A stretch of 64,000 nt of DNA, from assembly GCA_910577275.1 (NCBI GenBank), contig CAJTMW010000001.1, forward strand, positions 112,529 through 176,528. The letters run 5' to 3'. Below are positions 59,086 to 64,000 of the stretch, piece by piece. Position 1 is the first letter of the stretch. Every line of letters starts with the position of its first letter. The translations under genes and the position numbers were made by a program. The notes under the pieces are model-generated. The model ran no database searches and was not told where the DNA came from. It was given only the letters and a program-made list of their open reading frames with translations. Origin of the DNA: an uncultured Lachnospiraceae bacterium (GTDB taxonomy: Bacteria; Bacillota; Clostridia; Lachnospirales; Lachnospiraceae).

Positions 59086-60639
59086 TTAGAAATTCCAGTG
59101 AATTTCAATCGGAACGTCCTTTGTTCCCGGTATACGTTTTCCCACGGACACATAATCAATCAGAGCCTCCACCATTTCACGGGTAAGGTGTTCCAGGTTG
59201 GTGTATTGTGAGATAAGCTTGCGGCGGTTATCGCCAGCCGAAATTTTTTCTTTGATTTCAGATAACTTTTTTTTACTGTCCTCGACTATGCGCTCCAAAC
59301 GGTCGCGCGCTGTGGTAAAGTCCTTTGACATTTCCAGATAATCGCTTTCGGACAGCAAGCCCTTTACCTTATCCATGTAAAGCTCCCGAATCCCTTTTGA
59401 ATATTCCGCGATCTTTTTTTCATAGACTGCCATATCGGAAAGCAGACGGGCTTTTTGTTCCTGTAAGTTATCACAAAATTCTATGTTTTGTTCCAACATG
59501 TCCTTGTCAAGATATTCCGCCGCCAAATGGTTAAGTTCGTCGATTACAAGCTGTTCTAATTTATCAACGGAGATAAAGGAACCGATACAGGCGTCTTTTG
59601 CCACATGGCGGTTTGAACATTGCAGATAATGTCTGCCGTGATTTTTGGACGAGCGCATTGTGTAACCGCAGTTAACGCATCGGGCTTTTCTTGCGAACAA
59701 ACCTATTGTACCAGTTGTAAAGGGCTTTGTCCTCTGTGAGACCAGCGACTGTACTCTGTCCCATAACTCACGGTCAATAATTGGCTCATGGGTACCCTCT
59801 ACAATATACCACTCGCTTTTGGGGCGGGGCTTGTTCTGCTTTGTCTTATAGGATACGCTGCCGTATTTACCCTGTACCATGTTTCCGATATAGATTTCGT
59901 TTGTAAGCATATTGGAGATGGCAAAGTATTTCCAGAGAGTGCTGTTTTTGGTCCCCGGCTGCTGGTAGCGCAGGCCATGCAGACGCTTATATTCGGTCGG
60001 ATTAGGTATGCCCCTGTCATTGAGCATATGGGCGATTGCAGTTTTCCCATGACCTTGTGAAAACAGGGTAAATACTTCACGGACAACGGCAGCGGCTTCT
60101 TCGTCGATTATCAAGTGTCCCTTTTGATTGGGGTCTTTCTTGTAACCATAGAGAGCAAATGCGCCAATGTGAAAACCGTTTACCCGTCTGTTTGTCAAAA
60201 CGCTGCGGATATTTTCGGACATATCCTCTAAGTACCATTCATTGACAAGCCCGTTTATCTGGCGGGATTTTTTGTTTCCCCTGTTTGCGGTGTCGGCGTT
60301 ATCAACAATGCTGATAAAGCGAATGCCCCAGATTGGAAAAAGTCCATGTATGTACTTTTCTACAAGCTCAAGCTCACGGGTAAATCGTGACTGTGTTTTG
60401 CAGAGGATAATATCAAATTTGTGCTGCTTGGCATCGTTTAGGAGACGGTTAAATTCCGGGCGGCGTCTGTCTGCGCCTGCATAGTCGTCGTCGCTGTAAA
60501 TGTTATAAAGTTCCCACCCCTGTCCCATGGCATATTGCAGTAACATTGATTTCTGGTTTTGGATGCTGCCGGAGTCATCGGTTTCCGATTGCTTGTTTTT
60601 GTCTTCCTCGGATAAGCGGCAGTAAATTGCTACTTTCAT
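59086..60639 (-). CDS. Large serine recombinase of element B
   Basis: A 517-residue recombinase of the TnpX/Tn4451-like group. The resolvase domain has catalytic Ser10 in YCRLSEEDK, SGSIQNQKSML, YSDDDYAGADRRRPEFNRLL, CKTQSRFTRELE. The recombinase domain (about 160-290, GFHIGAFALYGYKKDP) is followed by a zinc ribbon CVNCGYTMRSSKNHGRHYLQC and a long C-terminal coiled coil (about 385-475). Its stop is about 60 bases from the left core of element B. A 48-aa gene lies 32 bases upstream and a sigma-E-like promoter before that. Divergent from recombinase A, so the two elements were acquired separately. Confidence 0.95.
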   Translation of the reverse strand: MKVAIYCRLSEEDKNKQSETDDSGSIQNQKSMLLQYAMGQGWELYNIYSDDDYAGADRRRPEFNRLLNDAKQHKFDIILCKTQSRFTRELELVEKYIHGLFPIWGIRFISIVDNADTANRGNKKSRQINGLVNEWYLEDMSENIRSVLTNRRVNGFHIGAFALYGYKKDPNQKGHLIIDEEAAAVVREVFTLFSQGHGKTAIAHMLNDRGIPNPTEYKRLHGLRYQQPGTKNSTLWKYFAISNMLTNEIYIGNMVQGKYGSVSYKTKQNKPRPKSEWYIVEGTHEPIIDRELWDRVQSLVSQRTKPFTTGTIGLFARKARCVNCGYTMRSSKNHGRHYLQCSNRHVAKDACIGSFISVDKLEQLVIDELNHLAAEYLDKDMLEQNIEFCDNLQEQKARLLSDMAVYEKKIAEYSKGIRELYMDKVKGLLSESDYLEMSKDFTTARDRLERIVEDSKKKLSEIKEKISAGDNRRKLISQYTNLEHLTREMVEALIDYVSVGKRIPGTKDVPIEIHWNF

Positions 60640-60671
60640 ACTTATTTGTTTTATCCCTCCTTAAGAGATAA

Positions 60672-60818
60672 TTATCGTTTTTCTTTAACTGATTTATTAT
60701 TTTTTTCAAGCTGATTGATAAGGCGAATCCATGCTTTGGTAAAGTTATCTTTAGAAGTTGTGCTTTCACCATTTTTAAATATATTTTTGCAGATATTTTT
60801 TGGATATGTATTGGACAA
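60672..60818 (-). CDS. Small 48-aa protein upstream of recombinase B
   Basis: A 48-codon gene, TTG start at 60818 (AAAGGAAGG six to twelve bases upstream), beginning MSNTYPKNICKNIFKNGEST and ending EKNNKSVKEKR. It is very basic, with one likely helix (FTKAWIRLINQLEKNN). No family recognised. It ends 32 bases before recombinase B, mirroring the 59-aa gene of element A although the sequences are unrelated. May be a recombination directionality factor; hypothesis only. Confidence 0.65.
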   Translation of the reverse strand: MSNTYPKNICKNIFKNGESTTSKDNFTKAWIRLINQLEKNNKSVKEKR

Positions 60819-60846
60819 GATATCACCTTCCTTTGAGCTATATGAC

Positions 60847-60876
60847 AACGTATGTAGAATTACTTGTACGTTATGC
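60847..60876 (-). promoter_or_regulatory. Sigma-E-like (mother-cell) promoter for the element B recombinase operon
   Basis: Minus strand: GCATAAC (60876-60870), 15-base spacer, CATACGTT (60854-60847). Against KMATATW, 14-15, CATACAHT it fits 5 of 7 and 7 of 8. It lies about 30 bases before the 48-aa gene, the same layout as in element A. Confidence 0.5.
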
Positions 60877-60953
60877 TGATCTTATGAAATGAAAGTTGCT
60901 GAAAGATTTTTCAAATTTTTGAAATTGTTCCTGAAAAAATCTTTTATTGCTGA

Positions 60954-61123
60954 TTGGTTTAATAGTTGGTATTATAAAAGATAGTAATAAATCTCTTGCT
61001 GAGTTAGATAATTTGCCGACATCGGATGAATTGGCAGCAGATATCATTGAAAATTTGCAAAGCGCGTTGGAATGTTTTCGGGAATTGCAAGTATGCTTAA
61101 AGAAGCAGGGAAAAGAATTATAA
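60954..61123 (+). pseudogene. Remnant resembling the C-terminus of type I methylase HsdM
   Basis: An open stretch ending at the TAA 61121-61123 reads KDSNKSLAELDNLPTSDELA then ADIIENLQSALECFREL. The LPxxDxLAxxIxENLxxxLxxFRE pattern is typical of the end of type I restriction N6-adenine methyltransferases (HsdM). Nothing upstream in this frame is coding and a stop lies shortly before, so only the tail remains. AlbA_2-type ATPase genes are often found in type I restriction loci, which fits the next gene. Confidence 0.45.
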
Positions 61124-61155
61124 GAAAATGGTTTTATTTTTAGGAGGCAGCGAAA

Positions 61156-62537
61156 ATGACAACACAATTAATGCGTCAATTGCTTTCAAAAGATGAAAAG
61201 ATTACGATAGAATTTAAAGAATGCCAGAATGGAATTCACGATGATGTATATGAAACAGTGTGCTCATTTTCCAACCGCTATGGCGGATACATCATTATGG
61301 GGTAATGGATAACGGAACTCCAATAGGTCTTAACCGGAACATGATTAAAGACATGAAGAAAAATTTCGTAAATCAGTTAAATAATCCCGATAAGATGTCG
61401 CCGACTTTATATTTATCAATAGAAGATTTTGAATATGATGGAATGACGTTGTTATGGGTGTACGTGCCGCCGACATCTACCGTTGAAAAATGTGCTAACA
61501 GAATATATGACCGGAATGAAGATGGCGATATGGATATCACAGATTCGCCCATTCAGCTTCAAAATATGTACAATAGAAAAAGCAACACCTATATGGAGCA
61601 TAGAATTTTTCCATATGTTACGCTTGACGATTTGCGTATGGATTTGATGAATAAGGTACGGAATCTTGTCAAAAGCCGCAAACCGGATCATGATTGGTTG
61701 CAGATGTCTGAACAGAATATATTGAAAAGTGCCGGATTATGGGAGAAGGATTTTTCATCGGGAGTACAGGGATACAATTTGGCAGGTGTCCTGCTGTTTG
61801 GAAAAGATGAAGTGATACGTTCCTGCTGCCCTGGCTATGTCACAGATGCGATTTGCCGAATTGAAAATTTAGACCGCTATGATGACAGATTACAGGTGAC
61901 TACTAATTTGATTGAATCATACGAGCTTCTTATGGAATTTGTTGCCAAGCATACTTCCGATAAATTTTTCCTTGTAGATAATGTAAATACAAGTATAAGA
62001 GACTTGATTGCAAGAGAGGTTATTGGCAATATATTAGTCCATAGGGATTTTTCCAGCGCTTATCCGGCGAAGCTGATTATTGAAAGAGACTGGTTAAAAA
62101 CAGAGAATTGGTGTGTTCCCAGACGACATGGAAATATCATGAGCGATGAATTTACGCCATATCCTAAAAATCCATTAATACAGCAATTCTTTGCGAACAT
62201 TGGACGAACTGATACGATAGGTTCCGGCGTGAGGAATCTTTATAAATATACGCCAATCTATTCTGAAGGCGGAAAACCGGAACTGTTTGAAGATGATGTT
62301 TTTAAAATTTCTATTCCTCTGAATAAAATAGCGGCGGAGACTGCAAGGGAGAGTAAGACGTTGTCCAAAAGAGAGCAGAAGATTTATGATATGATTTGTG
62401 AAAATATTCATCTGTCAGTGGAACAGGTCATGGCGGAACTGGATATTTCGAGAGCAACTGTGTTCAGAGATTATGCTAAAATTAAAAGAATTACAGGTGC
62501 ATCATATGATAAAAACACCTCAACATGGACTTTATAA
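61156..62537 (+). pseudogene. AlbA_2 (Schlafen-like) ATP-binding/HTH protein, frameshifted
   Basis: A regulator-like protein broken by a one-base deletion. ATG 61156 (AGGAGG upstream) gives MTTQLMRQLLSKDEKITIEF to NRYGGYIIMG, then a stop at 61303. The second frame resumes as VMDNGTPIGLNRNMIKDMKK. Inserting one G in the GGGG run at 61299-61302 restores a frame of about 460 residues: an AlbA_2 domain (FKECQNG, SFSNRYGGYIIMGV), the DNA-binding-protein C-terminal region (VREVIGN-like AREVIGNILVHRDFSS), and a winged helix (LSKREQKIYDMI, VEQVMAELDISRATVFRDY). A sequencing error in a G-run or phase switching cannot be excluded. Confidence 0.8.
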
Positions 62538-62542
62538 AATCT

Positions 62543-62627
62543 CAGTCTCATTTCAGTCTCAAGCCAGTCTCATACAGTCTCAAATCAGTCTCATTTTTTC
62601 ATATAATTTTGAGACTGACTTGAGACT
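62543..62627. repeat. CAGTCTCA repeat array forming a long hairpin
   Basis: Five direct copies of CAGTCTCA start at 62543, 62554, 62565, 62575 and 62586 (spacing 10-11 bases, about one helical turn). Two inverted copies follow. Bases 62576-62593 pair with 62610-62627 over 18 positions with one mismatch. The array lies between the AlbA_2 gene and the right end of element B. Confidence 0.85.
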
Positions 62628-62687
62628 TATGGAGTTGATTCGTTGATGGATTCTAAAATGAAGCAGGCCTGCTTTATCATATTTTTC

Positions 62688-62717
62688 AAGTTGTTCTTAC
62701 AAAATCGCCCCATCTGC
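62688..62717. repeat. Right attachment site of element B
   Basis: Element-side arm AAGTTGTTCTTA (62688-62699) and core TCTGC (62713-62717). The host side continues into cotJC piece 1. Confidence 0.8.
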
Positions 62718-63119
62718 CGCCATATCCTCAAACAAATCCGTAATCGCGTCCCCCTTTGACTGGAACTCGCAGCTGTTAAAAGGAATCCCGCCGGCCGCCA
62801 TAGGCCAGATACCCACGGTGTGGTCCACATAATAATTTGCAAATCCTGATTTTTCAATTTCTTCCATGGACAGATTTCTGGTAAGCTGATGGACGATGGT
62901 GGACACCATTTCAAGGTGAGCCAGCTCCTCTGTCCCGATATCCGTAAGTATAGCCGCCACTTCATTATAAGGCATGGAATAACGCTGGGAAATATAGCGC
63001 ATGGATGCGCCCAGCTCTCCGTCAGGCCCGCCATACTGGGACATAATAACCTGAGCAATTTTTGCATTGGGTTCTTTAATGTTTACCGGATACTGTAATC
63101 TTTTTTCATAACTCCACAT
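62697..63119 (-). CDS. cotJC: cotJC piece 1: spore coat CotJC / Mn-catalase-like, N-terminal 135 codons plus junction tail
   Basis: The start of the manganese-catalase-like spore coat protein CotJC. As it stands it encodes 140 residues: 135 native ones (MWSYEKRLQYPVNIKEPNAK to ITDLFEDMAA) and a short tail DGAIL read from element B. Metal ligands expected from Mn catalases are seen at Glu35 (GGPDGELGAS), Glu65 and His68 (GTEELAHLEM), but Glu136 and His170 lie in piece 2, so this product alone cannot be active. AAGGAG precedes the ATG. With pieces 2 and 3 the restored protein has 200 residues, the normal size. It follows cotJB by three bases. Confidence 0.92.
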   Translation of the reverse strand: MWSYEKRLQYPVNIKEPNAKIAQVIMSQYGGPDGELGASMRYISQRYSMPYNEVAAILTDIGTEELAHLEMVSTIVHQLTRNLSMEEIEKSGFANYYVDHTVGIWPMAAGGIPFNSCEFQSKGDAITDLFEDMAADGAIL

Positions 63120-63122
63120 AAA

Positions 63123-63389
63123 TTAGCATTCTCCTTCCCATGGCCAGGGCTGGGTCGCCCATTTCCATTCTTTATCGTTGCAGCCGTCGATATCGCTGAT
63201 TCTTAAAGGACCGTATTTTGCCGCATATTCGCGCATCGCCTGGTTTTTCATGCGCACATAGTGGGAGAGATAGTCCATAGCCTCTCTGTCGGTGGGATGA
63301 GTATCCAGATATTCGTTCATTTCCACAATAACGAAATCAATCACTCCTATGTCATGAAAAAGCCTGCGCTGTTCGTTTGACATTGTCAT
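63123..63389 (-). CDS. cotJB: Spore coat protein CotJB
   Basis: An 88-residue spore coat component encoded between cotJA and cotJC. Typical residues: FHDIGVIDFVIVEMNEYLDTHP, then LRISDIDGCNDKEWKWATQPWPWEGEC at the end. ATG 63389 is preferred: AAGGAG lies nine bases upstream and the ATGA overlaps the cotJA stop by four bases; an in-frame ATG at 63398 is directly on the ribosome binding site. CotJ proteins are made in the mother cell and placed in inner coat layers. Confidence 0.93.
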   Translation of the reverse strand: MTMSNEQRRLFHDIGVIDFVIVEMNEYLDTHPTDREAMDYLSHYVRMKNQAMREYAAKYGPLRISDIDGCNDKEWKWATQPWPWEGEC

Positions 63390-63556
63390 TTCACACATCT
63401 CCTTCCTGTAAAAGGTTTTTCAAGCTCGGGGAAAATGGTGCCTGCGTTATAGGCTTCATCAAGATTTTGAAAAACACTTGTAAGGTGCTGCCAGGGAACA
63501 TACGCCATTGCAAGTGGAAACCGGTCAAAATATTCGTTAAAATTGGAATCTTGCAT
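63386..63556 (-). CDS. cotJA: Spore coat associated protein CotJA
   Basis: A 56-residue protein, MQDSNFNEYFDRFPLAMAYV then PWQHLTSVFQNLDEAYNAGT, IFPELEKPFTGRRCVK. The LAMAYVPWQ and GTIFPELxKPF segments are diagnostic of CotJA, needed for assembly of CotJC into the coat. The ATG has GAGAGGAT upstream (about six bases). First gene of the cotJ operon and too short for many gene finders. Confidence 0.88.
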   Translation of the reverse strand: MQDSNFNEYFDRFPLAMAYVPWQHLTSVFQNLDEAYNAGTIFPELEKPFTGRRCVK

Positions 63557-63592
63557 GATTATCCTCTCATAAATTCAGATTTTATTTAATAA

Positions 63593-63619
63593 TATAGTAT
63601 GATAGGACTTTTTGCGGGT
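63593..63619 (-). promoter_or_regulatory. Mother-cell (sigma-K/E type) promoter of the cotJ operon
   Basis: Minus strand: -10 CATACTATA (63601-63593) with AC (63619-63618) 16 bases upstream, which fits the sigma-K pattern (AC, 16, CATAnnnTA). The -10 also fits sigma-E (CATACAHT, 7 of 8) but the sigma-E -35 is absent. About 40 bases before cotJA. Confidence 0.55.
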
Positions 63620-63761
63620 TCCCCCTAATCACAAATTTTTCACATTTCCTTTTATAAAAAAACACATTTAGGCGGTACAGTAGCATGGTAAACCCTGGAA
63701 AACGTATGCATTAAAAAAATGTAGGAATTTCCATAATTTTTGAAACGGGAGGCATTAAAAA

Positions 63762-64000
63762 TTGATTGTAGTTGAAAATCTTGTAAAAAAGTACGGCGGC
63801 CATCTTGCGGTGGACCATCTTTCTTTCAGGGTGGAGCCGGGCAAAATTTACGGCTTTTTAGGGCCTAACGGAGCCGGAAAGAGCACCACCATGAACATCA
63901 TGACCGGATACATAGCCCCCACTGAGGGCAGCGTAAAAATAAACGGTTACGATATTATGAAGGAGGCGGAGGAGGCCAAAAAGTGTATCGGCTATCTGCC
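63762..64000 (+). CDS. ABC transporter ATP-binding protein, 5' part (cut by window edge)
   Basis: The first 79 codons of an ABC-2 type ATPase; the rest is beyond the window. TTG start at 63762 with GGGAGG eight bases upstream, then IVVENLVKKYGGHLAVDHLS, the Walker A GPNGAGKSTTMNIMTGYIAP and GSVKINGYDIMKEAEEAKKC. This form usually works with an ABC-2 membrane protein for export of drugs, lipids or peptides. The 63620-63761 stretch before it holds no gene I can support. Confidence 0.93.
   Translation, partial: MIVVENLVKKYGGHLAVDHLSFRVEPGKIYGFLGPNGAGKSTTMNIMTGYIAPTEGSVKINGYDIMKEAEEAKKCIGYL

Larger units (their letters stand above)
59025..62712 (-). mobile_element. Element B: 3.69-kb integrative element interrupting cotJC
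   Basis: Bounded by direct repeats TCTGC (59025-59029 and 62713-62717), 3688 bases apart. Contains a large serine recombinase and a 48-aa gene (minus strand), then a probable HsdM C-terminal remnant and a frameshifted AlbA_2-type gene (plus strand). The predicted circular junction pairs AAGTTGTTCTTA (62688-62699) with TAAGAACAACTT (59040-59051) as a 12-bp inverted repeat around the TCTGC core. As in element A, the recombinase 3' end lies beside the boundary and points the same way. Removing it joins cotJC codons 135 and 136 in frame. Confidence 0.88.

Noticed and set aside
60892..60987. 31-codon Phe/Lys-rich peptide frame (starts MKVAERFFKFLK) in element B
   Set aside because: Amphipathic-looking but without a Shine-Dalgarno or promoter, in AT-rich sequence; too short to support.
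61260..61304. Alternative start region for the AlbA_2 gene as a complete 425-aa protein
   Set aside because: It would begin with MLIFQPLWRIHHYG, an out-of-frame translation of the conserved SFSNRYGGYIIMG segment; the frameshift reading is better supported.
1..64000. CRISPR array, rRNA operon, replication origin or complete insertion sequence
   Set aside because: Looked for regularly spaced repeats, rRNA-like sequence, DnaA boxes and DDE transposases; none seen.

Overview
The window looks like the chromosome of an anaerobic, spore-forming, Gram-positive Clostridia member, most likely a Lachnospiraceae gut-type bacterium. The reasons are the spore-coat cotJ operon, MurT/GatD, strong AGGAGG-type ribosome binding sites, sigma-A promoters, rubrerythrin, ferredoxin-dependent indolepyruvate oxidoreductase, and a sigma-D-type promoter before a flagellin gene. 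No rRNA and no CRISPR array were seen. There is one tRNA (Thr, CGT anticodon).

Layout. 1-8 kb: the end of a MATE exporter; a toxin-antitoxin-like pair (54-aa protein plus GNAT acetyltransferase); an AraC-controlled glucuronide module (GPH symporter plus GH88 unsaturated glucuronyl hydrolase); and a BlaI/BlaR1-type repressor and membrane peptidase with its own operator. 8-25 kb: housekeeping and amino acid genes (aroC, tgt, yajC, leuB, ilvD, ilvB, serC, serA), with a GT-C membrane protein, an L,D-transpeptidase, glgB and an MscS channel among them. 25-28.6 kb: tRNA-Thr, a lipoprotein, a flagellin carrying an inserted zinc metallopeptidase (flagellinolysin type), and a CpXC protein. 28.7-36.6 kb: a seven-gene aryl-acid/2-oxoacid operon (thioesterase, acyl-CoA ligase, SSS symporter, IorA, IorB, PaaK, tandem ACT). 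36.7-56 kb: an ABC importer pair, argH, asd, a DUF234-type ATPase overlapping topB, an unusual Fe-S scaffold/GGGtGRT pair, DegV, an AraC-ClpP pair, rubrerythrin, murT-gatD, a two-component system and TraX. 56-63.6 kb: the spore-coat operon cotJA-cotJB-cotJC on the minus strand, with cotJC broken into three exactly joinable pieces by two small integrative elements. 63.7 kb to the end: the start of an ABC ATPase.

The main discovery is in the last 7.5 kb. The manganese-catalase-like spore coat gene cotJC is split by element B (about 3.69 kb) and element A (about 2.62 kb). Each element has its own large serine recombinase at the same end and in the same orientation, and a previously unlisted small gene (59 and 48 codons) just upstream of it. 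Each is bounded by a short direct repeat. Joining at the repeats (TCTGC for B, TTCACCGAA for A) restores one 200-codon cotJC frame without adding or losing a base. The predicted circular junction of element A is a long, nearly perfect dyad around a TC dinucleotide, as expected of a serine-integrase attP. Sequences resembling mother-cell sigma-E promoters precede both recombinase operons. Together this suggests a skin-like, sporulation-programmed double excision. This rests on reading the sequence only; excision itself is not shown.

Start sites were chosen by ribosome-binding-site position and family N-termini. They often differ from the longest open frame.
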